This document shows, in pieces, positions 25,406 through 37,944 of a stretch of 61,602 bases of DNA. The notes under the pieces were generated by a model that was given only the letters and a program-made list of their open reading frames with translations, did not search any database and was not told the origin of the DNA. Within the stretch, counting starts at the first letter, position 1, and each line of letters opens with the position of its first letter. A program made the position numbers and the translations under genes. Source of the DNA: Chalciporus piperatus (Eukaryota; Basidiomycota; Agaricomycetes; Boletales; Boletaceae); the NCBI GenBank assembly GCA_038093975.1, contig JBBPTG010000148.1, forward strand, positions 1 through 61,602, in the 5' to 3' direction.

Positions 25406-27512
25406 ATGTCGACGGACCAGCCACCATCTGCGTTCTCTACATCTGGAGAAGAAGCAATTACCCGCTCGATCGACATTGCTTCCGCCCAATCTGCACAGCG
25501 CCAGGAGTCATCAGATTTCTCCGAGTTTTACGAGATCGCAAGAACAGCAGAAATTATCATCAGTGGCGATTATAAGAGGGTCGGGTCTTCATCTTTTGTC
25601 GGTCCTTTCTGCAAGCTGACCCATATGACAGGTAGCACTTCAATTTCCAGACGAGCTCTTGCATGATGCTGTCCCTGTCTATCGTTTGCTCAAGCAAAGC
25701 GTCGGTGAAGAACACGACTTGTATGTTCTTGCAGACACATCATACGGCAAGTGAGAGACACTCGTTTCTATGGCCCACTCGAGTCTCACTGCGCGATACC
25801 GACATAGCTGCTGTGTGGATGAGGTAGCTGCCCAGCACGTCGATGCAGATTTAATGGTTCACTATGGACATGCGTGCATGAGCAAGTAGGTTCCGTTATT
25901 TACCACTATCAGTTACAATGGTTGACGAGTATGCTACAGAACGTCTCGCCTGCCCGTAGTCTACGTATTTGGTCGCAAGGTAATCGACGTTGAGGATTGC
26001 GTCCAACAGCTCACCGACATCATTATGAGCCTTCCTGACTCGAGCGAACAAGTGAAGAAATCAGCTCTTATTCGCCATGATGTTGGGTATACATACCAAA
26101 TAGGTGAGTTTGACGGTACACTCTGCAAAGTTGGTCGGCATGCGACATCTGACAGGACACATTGTGGGGCGACTGCGGGATACAATTGGCATACCTGTCC
26201 TGTACCATGAGATACGGACTCGAGTGGATCCAGTAACAGAACCAACGATCCCCGACGAAAATATTTCACAGCCAGCTGAAACATCCACCACCTCTGCAAA
26301 TGGTTTGAATATTGACGAAGCAACAACCACTATTATATATATTGGTGAGGAGAGCCTCACCCTCACAAACCTCCTTATGACACATTCTACGAATACGGTG
26401 GGTTTACTTCCCAATGATCTGTTCGCTCGTGGATTCAATCTCAACTCCCAGGTCTACTCGTATAACCCCATCACAAAATCCTCGAGACTAGACTCGGGGC
26501 GAACCAACAAGCTGCTTATGCGACGTTTTGTTGCCGTTCAGAAAGCCCGTGATGCCGACGTTTTCGGAATCCTCGTGGGCACTCTTGGGGTTGGTGAGTG
26601 CTTTGTCAACTAGCTATGGCACTCATTGACGAATGTTCGTCAGCGTCTTACTTACCTCTCATATCCCACCTTCGCAAGATCCTTGCTAAGGCGCATAAGA
26701 AAAGCTATACAATTAGTGTAGGAAAGCTGAACCCAGCAAAACTAGCGAACTTCATGGAGATCGAGTGCTTTGTTCTCGCAGCCTGTCCAGAAAATAGTGT
26801 TATTGAAGCCAAGGTGTGTCTGCAGGAAGTTGCATACCGTGATCGATCTTCCCCACTCATCCTCTTCCTCGCACAAAATGCTCGAATTCATGTCGCAGGA
26901 ATTTTATCGCCCAATAATTACGCCGTATGAGCTCGAAGTCGCCCTTCAAGCGGAGGGGACATGGAGTGGACGTTACGTGCTAGATTTCGAACGACTGCTG
27001 GCTGAATCCGCTCGTGGGTGTTTTGTCTGTCCGGCGATTACAATGCGATCTGAAGTTAGGATCCCTGCCAGTTGGCGATGACAATGCGAACGATGAAGAC
27101 CCAGACCCAGACCAACCGACATTCTCCCTCGTTACGGGAAAATACCGCCACGCCAGGCGCTTTGGCGGTAAATTGCCAGTGATCACCAATATATCATACT
27201 CACTGACATTCCACAGTAGCCCCTGGGGGCTCTGCCGGCGAGGACAATGCGTCTCCGAGTGCGGTCGTCCTCCGAAACCAGGATGGGACAATGACAGTGC
27301 TCCCGGACAGTGCCGCAGGTTGGTGTTGCCATACACAAAGCAATCTGATTTTGGACAATTCTGATACTCCGCATTGTTGAACAGCAATGTACCTCCAATC
27401 TCGGTCTTATCGAGGTCTAGAAGCGAGGGTGGATGAGGACACCCCAAGTATGTTAGAACAAGGTCGTAGCGGTATCGCTCGAGGGTATACCGACGATCAT
27501 CCGAGTTCGTAG
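25406..27512 (+). CDS. DPH2: Diphthamide biosynthesis protein 2 (DPH2)
   Basis: Partner of Dph1 in the [4Fe-4S] enzyme that transfers a 3-amino-3-carboxypropyl group from S-adenosylmethionine to a histidine of elongation factor 2, the first step of diphthamide formation (cytosol). Exon 1 is 25406-25579 (ends DYKR); exon 2 starts at 25632 with [20 protein letters not shown] and ends SYG. Then [20 protein letters not shown] and GHACMS (Dph2 cluster-region cysteines), [34 protein letters not shown], a long central exon (to about 26594) and [16 protein letters not shown] further exon gives [16 protein letters not shown]; the last exon gives [20 protein letters not shown] and stops at TAG 27510-27512. 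At least eight exons, all with canonical ends; I did not fix every junction in the 3' third. No broken motif seen. Confidence 0.93.
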
Positions 27513-28201
27513 GGCGCTGCATGTCATAGTACTATCTATGTAGTGTAGTTTGACTCAAGTATAGAACAGGTGATTGATGTTGTTTGAGTTTGTGGGTGCA
27601 TGCGAGCGAGTCGGCGTACCGATGATCCGGCTTACCACCATATCAGGTCTCACAGGCCATGCCAACGCTTGGACAATGCTTGGACAACGCTTTGACAGCC
27701 CCGTCGAGGGTCAGACGTCAAACTATGGGCAACCAGAAGATTTACGAGCTTAGTTTCTGTCGTGTCATTGGCCGAGGTCAAAGCAAACCTCGGCAACTGC
27801 CAGGACACCGCCGGCACCAGATGACCAAGTCCTGGTCGACGCATTGATCTCTGCCCAAATGGGCTTCTCCGAAACTACTGGGCCATTTGGGAGGGCCCGA
27901 GGGTAAGACAAGCGTTTCCCAAATGGCTCAATACTCCCGATATACTATAGGACACTGGATTCAGGAGGCAGGTTGCTAAGTGGCGGAGCGCGCTATTGTC
28001 CGCTGCCATCCTGGCATGTCCAAGCGTTTCTGCCGCTTGGACGGCTGTAGACCAAAGCGTCGCAGTCGGAATGCGTATAAGTACCCCCCCTCCTTGTCCT
28101 GGACTTTCAGACAGAACTCCCTCGATCGACATCGACGCGACTACGCACTCAGACTACCAACTTCAAGTTATCTCTCATCCACTCGCATCCACTCGATCAG
28201 A
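27513..28201. other. Intergenic, promoter of the following gene
   Basis: No coding signal accepted. Contains several short imperfect repeats (GCTTGGACAA at about 27665-27690; AAATGGGC/GCCATTTGG palindromic strings at 27855-27925) and a TATAAG at about 28076, roughly 125 bp before the ATG at 28202. Confidence 0.4.
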
Positions 28202-29496
28202 ATGGAAAACGCAATGAAAGCAGCCTGCCTTGAGATCCTCGCGGGATTCAGGGCGAACATCGAGAATGGAAGAATCACCAACACGCAAGACGTACTCACC
28301 GAGGTCACTAATTGCATGGTCCAAGTGCAACACTTGGCAGAGCCGGCGGCGCCTTCGCCATCTGCTACCCAACCTGAGGCAATTGTGTACGTAACTCTCC
28401 TTGTGGCACGTCCCGCTCGCTCTGACATATGCCCTGCAGAAACATCCTCGCGGATCTTCAAGGCAAGATGGTGCACTTTGAGGACGCACTCTCAGGGCTT
28501 CGGAGCCAAACCTCTGAGGAAACTGCGAAGCTTCTTGAGGAGCAGAAGGACAACACCAAGACGATTCTCGCTGCTGTCGAGAACGTGATGACGAACCGTG
28601 CTCCTCAGTCGACCGCTCGGTCGGCCCCTGCAAACTCGGCCCCTGCCAGCCCGGCTGCTGCCACCTCCAACCCTGCCACCATGACTAGTCCCGCCCCATC
28701 CTACCCTGCCACTATATTCTTTCATGGAGGCCCTCGTACGGTCACCATCCACCCTCCCGGTACTCCCGGATATCAGTCCATCATCCGCGACGACGCGGGT
28801 AACGCCATCGTCGATTTCAGGCGCAGACAGCCACTGCACCGAGAAGGAGCCTTTAGAGGATTGCCTGACGAGGACGATTTCACCCGAATGAAACTCGTCC
28901 GCGGTCGTGGCCCGCAGCCCGCCAAAAAACCTGCCCCTCCTGTCCCTCGCTGGCCTGACTCGTTCCAGGATTCCCCCTGTCCCTCTCGCCGCTCTTGTGG
29001 CGCGAGCGATCTCATCGCGAGGCAACGCCAGCTCGCGGAGTCCATGGAGACTGATGAGTACGGGCGTGTTATTCCCCCTGCATACGCGAGCCAGTTAGAA
29101 GCTCCGGGTGCTCCTGCAGGCTCTTCCTCTTCGCCTTACTCCTCTCAGGATTCGCAGGAGTCTGCCTCTTCGAATGTGGAGACCAGAGGTGTTTCGAGCC
29201 CCTCTTCAACCACTCCCCCTTCTTCTCCCTCTTCCGGAAGGGGTAAGAAGCGTACTCGAGCCAGCGAGGACGCTGAAGCCAGTGGAATGCAATCCACTCC
29301 AGGGGAGGAAAAACCGGCTCCGTCGGTTAACGAGACCCCCGAGACGCCTGCTTCTGTCAAACGCGAAGAGAGCGACCCTGCTGAAGGCCCCGCTAAACGC
29401 AGGAAGCTCCGCTCTTCTGCACCCTTGAAGCGTTCAGTCTTAACCAGGTCTATCTCCCGTGCTCATTCCAAGGCCGACGTCACTCGTGGCAGTTGA
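28202..29496 (+). CDS. Hypothetical protein, coiled coil plus disordered charged tail
   Basis: I do not recognise a family. Exon 1 is 28202-28386 (starts MENAMKAACLEILAGF), exon 2 is 28440-29496, joined in phase (GT + A gives Val). The first 110 residues are helical, with heptad-like spacing (ILADLQGKMVHFEDALSGL), so probably a coiled coil. Next is an Ala/Pro/Ser region, then a conserved-looking block (TIFFHGGPRTVTIHPPGTPG, DDAGNAIVDFRRRQPLHREG, ETDEYGRVIPPAYASQL), and a long Ser/Pro/Glu tail with basic clusters GRGKKRTR and AKRRKLRSS that resemble nuclear signals. A nuclear protein is inferred. A 3' T-rich tract follows the stop. Confidence 0.75.
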
Positions 29497-30016
29497 GCGC
29501 CCTGATGGCACTTGACAAAGTAGCAGGTTTTCTTTCTCCTCGTCTTTTTCTGGTTTTTTTTTCCTCGCTTGCCTCTTATCTCACTCTTGTTGAACTTTAA
29601 TGTACGCTACAACTTGCGAAGATTTCTTTGGGTTGATTGGGAGATGACCGGCCGTAGTCTCCTGGTCTTCACATTGATTTTGACGCTGATACCTTGTCCC
29701 CTGTGGATTTCTCTTCCTTTTTTTCTCTTTTCTCTTCCTTTTTTTTTCTTTTCTCGGTATGGTAGACTCATTGCGGATTTGTATCATTGATGTGTCTTGA
29801 AAAATCAAAGGAAACTGCACTCTGGATGGGCCTTGGTCCATCTCGCAGCGCGTTTGCTTGCCCGGAAACTCCTGTAGTGTGACGATAGTAAGGCGGGATC
29901 GATGCAACAAACCAAGATTACGTTAACAAGAAGCAGTAATAAGGTACTTCGCGGTAGTACAACACGACCCCAAGATCTACAGCCTACAAAACGAGTCAGA
30001 ACGACAAATGAACCCA
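29497..30016. other. Intergenic 3' regions, T-rich tracts
   Basis: Convergent 3' flanks. Pyrimidine runs (TTTTTTTTCC and CTTTTTTTTTC, about 29550-29755) could be 3'-UTR or termination sequence; no gene seen. Confidence 0.5.
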
Positions 30017-31939
30017 TCACGATCCCACAAGAGCCATGGCAGTCACTCCTGCTGCCAAACTGAACAACGCCAACGCCTGTTTCCCAACCCCACTCCGCCA
30101 CAGGATGGGGTCCATCACGAAGTCGCCGGCGAGCATCTCAACAGTTGCAGCGTACGTGAGCATGCCTGCCGAGATGGCGGACATGAGTCCTTGAGTAAGT
30201 TTCATGTGTGCTGGGGTCAGCGTGAAGTTAGCTTCTGGCCAAAGTAGTTTCGTGCGTGAAAAAACGTACCAGTATCTTGGTTACCATCGAAGATGAGCAT
30301 CCCAAGAAGGATGCCTGCAGGGGTCGTGATGGCGAATAGACATGCAAGGACGGGTTTAAGGACGCTAAGGTACTGGAAGCCTTGCTCCTGAGATGAAGGC
30401 AAGGATGCTATCCGAATACCCAAAGAGAGTCCCTCAAATAGCTGGTGGAATGTGACGGCAATTAAGAGTGACGCTGCAGAAGTCATAATGTTATCAAGTA
30501 AGAGGTGAGGAGAACGAGAGACATACTAAAGTCCGGACCCGACGTAATGGAAAGCGTCAGACCAATGACCAGTGAATGAATCATGATGCCAAATTGCAAT
30601 ACCTAACGCATGCGTGTAAGTGGTAGAACGGTCCACCTGAAGGTATAGCTCACCAGTATGCCGACAATCTGCCTCTTTTTGCCCACCTTGTTTTGGTCTT
30701 TCCGATCATCGTAATGGTGATGGTGGTGATGGTGGTGATGATGATCTTCGTGTGGATCCTCAAATACCTCTCTGTCCTCCAACCAGTCATCGTGAGCTTC
30801 GCAATGATGTACATGACCCAGACCACTCGGTGTACCATGTCCAAAATCCTCTGGACCGTACATCGTCGCCGGCCGAGTGCGTTCATGATGCACCATATGC
30901 GACTCCCGTGGTTCGTGCCTATGGTGGCCCTGGAAAAACGTTGACGCTTTACAATCGGCGGGGGTGGATGAATGACTATGAACAGCGCCATACGAGAGGG
31001 TCGGTCGAGGTTCACTTGCTGGACAACTATTTTCGAGTGTGACAACGAGGGGTGTTCTCTCTGCATCTATGGTTCCTAGGCTGGTAAATTTGGGTGAGGG
31101 GGGCCGTGCAACTTCTGAATGCACGGTTGATTCGTCCCTAGGGCTCGGTAGGGTCGATGAGGCCGGAGAGCTGTACGAATGAAGTTGGTCCACATATGAC
31201 GTTGATACATCTATTTTTATCTCAGCGATTAAGGCCTGGAAGCGCGAGGATACTTACATTCCACAAGAAAGATGGCCAACAAGGAGCATAGCCTAGCGGG
31301 GAGGTCAGACGTCTGTGTATAGGGCGATAATGAAAACGGACACTATCAAGCCCACATGTTCCCCGATGTTCCAGCGAGCCCGCACTGGCTCACTCGTTAG
31401 AGCCTCGAAAGAGTCCTGCAGTAGGTGTACGAATGCGGTGGATAGAATGACGCCTTGGTAGTGCGATAGTGGTCAGAAACTTGGAGATGTTGGTGGGTTG
31501 AAAACAGACCTGTTCCAAAATGCTTCCCGATGAAAAATACGATTCGGGGAATGCGTAGAAATGTGATTCGTTTGGACAGGGTGGGGAACCAAGCAGCTAA
31601 GGGATGTTCATCAGCACAAACTTCCCACCGACATTGATCTGCTCGCACCAACGAGGGATATCACGAATATGAAAGACGTCGCAGTTATTCTTGCCCAGAA
31701 TGCCTCACTCTCGGTCTCGGCGGTGAACAGAACGAGAAAGCCCGCATCACTCGTCAGAAATCCTGCAGCACAAGGTCAGTCTCAGTGTGCGCCTTCCTGC
31801 TGGTCTACTCACCTTTGGCGGGACTTGACGACGGTATCATCCGGAACAGATAATCATAGACAGAAAATGACACGTTCTGTAACGTTGATCGGACCTGCCC
31901 CAGGTTACGTTGGGCTGATGTGCCTGCGTATGGTGCCAT
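30017..31939 (-). CDS. ZIP-family zinc/iron transporter (ZRT/IRT-like)
   Basis: Eight-helix divalent-metal importer of the plasma or vacuolar membrane. Exon 1 (31939-31813) encodes MAPYAGTSAQRN...PSSSPAK; it joins GFLTSDAGFLVLFT, then FIFVISLV, which splices (GTGCGA donor) to AAWFPTLSKRITFLRIPRIV, FFIGKHFGTG and VILSTAFVHLLQDSFEAL (TM1-TM2). After TM3 comes a roughly 180-residue cytosolic loop with a run of ten histidines (HEDHHHHHH...), the metal-binding loop. The TM4 signature MIHSLVIGLTLS and the TM5 signature FHQLFEGLSLG (catalytic His/Glu of the binuclear metal site) are intact, followed by TM6-TM8 to GVTAMALVGS-stop. The loop is longer than in most ZIPs and has extra HxH clusters. Substrate is probably Zn, by family; Fe or Mn are possible. 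Confidence 0.93.
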
Positions 31940-32725
31940 AGTAGTCCGGTGTAGAACGGCGTGTGCACAGAGCGACGAGGTTTAATGAGCAGGTCTTCGT
32001 CGCTACGCAAGCTGACTGAACCCGCCACGAGCGATGGCACACTCTGGCAGCTCTGTCTCACTTGTCTATAACCAAAAGTCGTGTACCACATCAGTCATCC
32101 CCTTTAGGAAAATCACACAGCATCACAACACTACACATCCGTGTAAATTCAACGGCCCTCCGGGCAACCCTGGACCCGCCGCCAGACTCGCAGTTCAACA
32201 TGCCCTCGTTGCAACTGTAACAATGAATGGGGCCATGGGGGGCATCTAAATTTTGTCACATTTACATTTTATTGTTCGCCAGGTCTCTGGCAGGCTGGAA
32301 TCATCCAAGTAATTACTGTAATTACTATGATGCTGAACACAGTCAGTGGTAGTACCTATGTCAGATCACACAGACAAAATCACGAAGGGCAACTCATTGA
32401 CGGTCAGGATACGGAGCAAACAGTGAGATGAAGGCAACAACAGTCCTAGTCAACACGATGGAGGGAGAGGAGAGCTGTGGAGCAACAGAATACAAGCTTT
32501 GAAAAAGGGGTTTCGTCGCTGACAAAGACGGTAATCCGGACCGACATCCCATCAGTGGACGCACAATTTTGAAAGTGAGACCTGGACCACTTTCGGGTCC
32601 AGGAATCATACTCGTACATACATGCGTAGCCTCGGCAGGTCACCCAAGATGCGAACGGTCACTCCAAGAAAACCCCTACACTATACATCATAACAAGCCA
32701 TAATAGGCAGCGGGCTCCGAGAGAT
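31940..32725. other. Intergenic, nothing recognised
   Basis: Promoter of the ZIP gene and 3' flank of tyrosinase. Minus frame 32394-32643 has no known domain. If the tyrosinase terminal intron is retained, translation would extend to 32688. Confidence 0.45.
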
Positions 32726-35549
32726 TCAAGCTACAGCTTTCCAGCCGCTCTGTGGATCCGAAGGGAGAATCCCGATTAGCGAGCAATCTCACAGAAAACG
32801 TAAAAAAACGTACGGTGAAGAGGCCTGTTTCGTGTTTCCAGTCAAAGAAGTACACAGGCTGGTTCTTGTCATCGACGTGTTCAGCGACGGCAGCGGACAA
32901 CAGAGTAACTTCGTTGGGTAAAGCCGATCTCGGGATTGCCTCGCTGCTCGGAACAGCAACCCCATCGATGTTCTGAGCAGTCGCGAATACTTTGCCAGAG
33001 ACATCCGTGAGTTTGCCAGTCAGAGCTTTGGCGATGAGGCCGACGGTGAGGGCCGGGGTGTTCTTCGAACGGTCAATACCGCTGTGGACAATGATTTCAT
33101 TGATGATATGGGAGGGAATGTTGATGATGCCGCGAACCGCAGACCCGGCCTCACGGCGGAGAACACACGCCTTGCAGGGCGAGCTATCCTCTCGCGCGAA
33201 CACGGTGACGGTCCCGACGAGCTCGTCGTTGTAATAGACCTGGAAGTTGTAGGACGAGCCGAAAGCATGTTCGGGAAGCACGGCGAGAACTGTGAACAGA
33301 CGGAAGTTCTTTATGGCCTGGAAGTTGGACGGGAGCTCGACCTCGCCAACGCCTGGTACAGGGATATGCGCCCAGGAGGGCTGATGGATGGCATCCAGTG
33401 CGGCCTGTATATCAATGCCATAGAACTTGGCCATCCTCGCACGCGCCTCCTGCTTCTCCTTAGGACTCGCAGCGGGCGTGTCAACTTTAACTCCCAAGAA
33501 TTCTTTGTAAGAGTAATCTGGGAGAGACGTGAGACGATGTCCAACGATATTGAAAAGGACATTACATTTGGGGTACGCTTTCGAGTCGAGGTGCCGAGTT
33601 TCATTGTTTGTCCAATAATTCCCGTCTGGGTGCCTCCATGGAACAAGCTTTCCAAATTCACCCTCATCCTCGAGCTTCTGATAATAGGCATCCGAGTATG
33701 TTCCTTTCTCCTGGAATCGTGTCAGTGATTCAGCTTGTGGTCGGAAGTAGGACTCAGCCCTCACTATTGTCCAACCGTAATCCTGCCCGTCAATGCTGTA
33801 GCCTTTCTCCATCCAGTACTCTGGGTAGCACCATTCCCACAATGCAACTATCAGTATCGTCGTGAGTGAATTGATAGAAAATCCGTGCAACAAGTGAACT
33901 CACAGAGCCTATCGACATTGCAGTGGTGGACTGGATAGGAATTAGCTTAAGAAAAGAAACAGTCTGAAACCTCTCCCCACTCACAATGGAAGATAGGATC
34001 GAATCCCGCCTGAGGTCGCTTCACTATCAGTCATTGGTCGAGTCATTTCGAAGGGTATACTCACGTATTCAGGGAAGCCCTTCATGAGAACGATACGGTT
34101 TAGTCACGGTCAGTGGATAGGATATACTACGAAACACTAACCATGTGGCCATTTCCACCCTGTGAGCGGTGTGGTCAGTTCGCGTATTGATCAACATCGT
34201 CAGACGTACAAGCACTCCATGCAATACATTGTGCACAGCTTCCAATGAACCAAGGTTGCTGGGATCGCCCTGCGGACGAGACTGATGGCGCGTGTTTGAG
34301 AACTCGTCATAGCTATGACTGTTGCATTAGCAACGAAATAGATCATTTGAGCTGATCCGATCACATTACGGAACCGTTGCCGCCCTCAGGGAAGCAGAAC
34401 AGCATACCCACTTTCATCCTCAGGTCCTTCGCCTGTTTCTTGAGGTTGCTTAGAAACTCTTCAGGTCAGAGGTAAATTCACGACACCAAGGAGAGACCCA
34501 CCTTTGGAGCGCGGTTATGTTGCTTTCAGGTGGGTTGGGCGAATCTTCTGCGTATCGATATGTTCGCTTCCATTCGGTGAACCAAGCAGAGACACCGTTC
34601 TACGGTTTTGTGGGCGTTTTGAACAACGGATAACCCTACATTATTCGACAGTGACACTTACTCTTGGCAGCTTCTCGAAATCCTCAGGGACATAGGGCAG
34701 CTTAAAGTACGAGAGAGGGTTGGGCACTGTGACACTCTTCTTTCCCGTTCCTATGACAGATAACTCGTCGTCGTAGAATAAGGAGGGGAAGCCTTCTTTG
34801 TCCACCCTCGGGTCTGCCCAGTCCCAGTACCTGTCCGAAATCAGGAAATAGTCATTGCGCAGTAGATCCGCAACACGTACGGAAAGCGAAGCTGTTTCGC
34901 TGCTTCAACCCAAAGTCCAGCCTCACCAGGGTTGGAATTCTCGATCTGTTGTGCAACGTTCACCGCATATTCTCCGATAGCTTGCTTTGGAATACGTGAA
35001 ATCACTGCAAGGGTGAATGTTACGCTCTACTCACCTCAATGAGCATCATATATGGGCGATGCCAAGAAAGAAAAGTGATCGCCGCATGGCTGTACAATCG
35101 CGGTATAAGCGAGGTGTCTTGAGATGCATGAAAACAACGTACTGGCAGTAGCCTACGGGACAGAATCATGTCAAAGTGAGTCAAGGGGACGAGGCGCTGA
35201 ACTCACCTCCAAAGCGAGGGGGGCTCGGATTCGTGTCCTTCGGATCAAGGTAGCTGAAATCGATCTTGGATTCCGGGGGAACTCTGATGTCCCCTGGCCA
35301 CTCGCGGTAGGGCTTCCCGTGAATCCCGCCAATTTCCATGAAGGATATAGGTGTGTGCAACGGGGGCTGAACAACACCGGGGAACGGGATTGGTTCGCCT
35401 TTGATCCAGGCCCAACCGAGGATAAAGAGCGTCCACTGGTAGGGGTGGTCAGACTCCAGCTCCTGGAGTGGGAGACGATCAAAGGTTTGTCCGGTCGACG
35501 CATGACCGGTGACGGCGTAATAGTTTCTTGGTTGGACGTTTGGAACCAT
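32726..35549 (-). CDS. Tyrosinase (polyphenol oxidase), type-3 copper
   Basis: Oxidises monophenols to o-quinones, for melanin and browning. The start MVPNVQPRNYYAVTG leads to EIGGIHGKPYREW (first CuA His). A 10-nt exon (35152-35143) then joins FGG to YC, giving GYCHHAAITFLSWHRPYMML with the CuA histidines and the Cys two residues before His that forms the thioether in fungal tyrosinases. Next come RFP-WDWADPRVDKEGFPSLF and AVHNVLHGVL (first two CuB His). Exons of 18 nt (GGNGHM, 34159-34142), 15 nt (GFPEY, 34079-34065) and a few more lead to GFDPIFHFHHCNVDRLFALW (third CuB His). The C-terminal exon encodes the shielding domain with CKAC. The final intron, GTACGT..CACAG, gives a stop at 32726; without splicing the frame runs to 32688. 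No signal peptide, so an intracellular proenzyme is expected, like mushroom PPO. Confidence 0.93.
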
Positions 35550-36640
35550 CGTTGAGAGGCGAACTCGTGCTCGTTCAGTAAAGAGGTGGGAGCCTGGTGT
35601 CTATGGGAGAAGGGAACACCTCTTTATACGTAGACCGAGGCTGGAGCTTCTTAGGTGCGGTGGGCCGAGGACGTGGATGGCAGGTTGGTATGTGTCGAGC
35701 TGAACGGTTTAGAGACTCCAATACCTATCACGAAACCCGCTTGGAATAGACCCGCGAGTGCACCAAACCATCGGAACGGAGGTGAAAGTGGACGAAATGG
35801 TTGACTTCTGGGGAGAAAGATGCATGATCCATCCATATGTGCCCCATGACAGCTGAGCTACTAAAATTATCGTGATAGTGAATCTTATGCTCCCTCCACG
35901 ACAACTTTAGTAGTTGTCGTGAAGCGTGAAGGTTAACACGTCAAACAGAGAGTTCGGACCTGCCTCCTTTGGTGTGTTCGACATCGGAGCGGACCCTCAC
36001 CGAGACTGCGATTACTGACCTTCATATACTACATGGCAATTACAGATCCGTGAACAAGTTTTGTGGCCTGTTGAAGTTCTCGTCGACCTTTTCACGTCAC
36101 AGAACTGGATTTCCACCTACAAGCATAGACGTATCTGGTAATGGACCAGTGGGATTGCGTCACGAAGGGCTGCCGGGTCTAAGTTACATCATTAGGTTAA
36201 CGGTCAAGCTTGCCCGCTGGCCAAGTTGGCATTCCAACTATCTAAAAAGTCCAAGCCGGGCGCTACTTTTTCATATGTTACGCTTTTGGGCGTGGCCTGT
36301 CAACGACTCAACGATGTACACTCGATCATTGCGATATTAGCATCCAAGCTAGAATCCGGTACTTACGGAGGGGTAACATGTGGTGAAATATTGTCGACAC
36401 GCGAAGTAGTGCGGTGTGCAATCCGTCCAGACACTTGAAAGCTTGATCCCCGACTCCCACGAACTTGGAAGTGGGAAGGAGCAAAACCGGGAGGGTTCGA
36501 CTTCCAAGTCCATGTATGGCAACTCGGGCCGAATCATCCGAGTCAATGTAGTCTTCTAACGGTGCAGCCTTGAAGCTTCAACATCGCTCGTCTCCCCTGG
36601 TTACCAAGTCCACTTTTGCAACAATCATTCGGGAGGATAC
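35550..36640. other. Intergenic between divergent tyrosinase and OCD genes
   Basis: About 1.1 kb of shared 5' region. A short inverted repeat (ACAACTTTAGTAGTTGT, about 35900-35917) lies in it; no gene recognised. Confidence 0.45.
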
Positions 36641-37727
36641 ATGTCGCTCCTCGTACTTTCCGCACACGATGTGGATACAATCGCAGCCAAACTCCAACCC
36701 GATGAACTCGAACAACTCATGGCTTCCGTCTTCCACAGGCTTTCCTTTGGATCAGACTTCTCATCCCCACACAGAACTTCTATATCCATGTCGCACCACA
36801 CAGCTCTTTTCATGCCTTCTCGAGTGCCTGACCTTGGCACGACTATCAAGGTCGTTTCTGTGCCTACATCTGCAGGTGACAAAGGAGGGTTACCTGGGTC
36901 TACGCTCGTCCTCGATGAGACAACAGGCTGTGTGAAGGCGATCGTGAACGCCAGCGTGTTGACAGCTCTCAGAACCGCTGCTGGTGCGATTTCTTCCTGT
37001 TTCTTCGATCGAGTTGATGGGATGCTGAGTATGCCCTGCTGTAATCATAGGTTCGGTCCTTGCAACTCGACTCCTCGTTCCCGATTCCAACCCTCTAAAG
37101 ACCTTGGTTGCATTTGGAGCTGGGAAACAGATCAAAGCACATGTCGATCTCCACCTCCGTGCCTTCCCATCGTTCAACAAATGTACCATCGTCAACCGCA
37201 CGGACAATGCACGTTTGCAGTCGCTCGTGGCCTCACTTCGTCAAGCGTATCCCTTGAAAACTTTCGATACTTTGACGCTGAACGACGAGGGGCTGAAAGA
37301 CACGTTGCGTAAGGCAGATGTAATTTGTACCGCAACTTCATCCGACAAACCGCTCTTCCCATCCGAATGGGTCTCTCCTAATACGCACCTCAACCTGGTG
37401 GGCAGCTTCACCCCGCGTATGCACGAGGTTGATTCTGAGCTCATCAACCGAGCGGGAAAGGTTGTAGTAGACTCCAGAGATGCCTGCGCTATCGAAGCTG
37501 GAGAACTCATCACTGCTGGGAAAACAAATAATCCGAGGGAACATCTCATCGAAATTGGTGAGTTGGTAGAAGGCGTTACATTACCTCCGGGCCTCAGAGG
37601 TTCTGAAGCGATCACGGTTTTCAAGTCGGTAGGAGTTGGGCTCCAGGACGTCGCTATCACGAGTCTTGTGCTGTCGCATGCGGAGGGAATTGGCTGTGGC
37701 AGAAGAATTGATCATTATCATTCATGA
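36641..37727 (+). CDS. Ornithine cyclodeaminase / mu-crystallin family protein
   Basis: NAD(P)-dependent enzyme of the OCD/mu-crystallin fold; members are ornithine cyclodeaminases, alanine dehydrogenases or ketimine reductases. Two exons, 36641-36983 and 37051-37727, with a 67-bp intron that joins TALRTAAG to SVLATRLLVPDSNP in phase. Family features: MSLLVLSAHDV start, TIKVVSVPTSAGDKGGLPGS (substrate-binding Lys region), STLVLDETTGCVKAIVNASV, the Rossmann motif LVAFGAGKQIKAHV, DVICTATSSDKPLF, NLVGSFTPRMHEVD, VVVDSRDACAIEAGEL and ITVFKSVGVGLQDVAI (typical end). About 339 aa, normal length. Nothing broken. Exact substrate not inferable. Convergent with the downstream PPOX-like gene (217 bp apart). 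Confidence 0.93.
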
Positions 37728-37944
37728 AAATCCCTTAGTCGTACAGGTCTCCGACGAACAAATATCAAGATGCATGGAAAAAGAGAGCTTGAATTGGCGA
37801 AAGACATGACAGAGGTTGTCCGAAGTCTCCGCTTCTGCACTTCTCGTACAAAGGACGAGTTCTCTGACAATCACTGGTGTGAAAACAGATAAGTAGAGCT
37901 TCGTCGTCGCTCTATGATTCATACCTGTGATCAGGTTGAACTCT

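Noticed and set aside
26980..27522. 180-codon minus-strand frame
   Set aside because: Antisense to DPH2 3' exons, whose spliced frame is conserved.
36425..36510. GGTTCGACTT string and short inverted repeat resembling a tRNA T-arm
   Set aside because: Only the T-arm-like string is present; no cloverleaf can be drawn.
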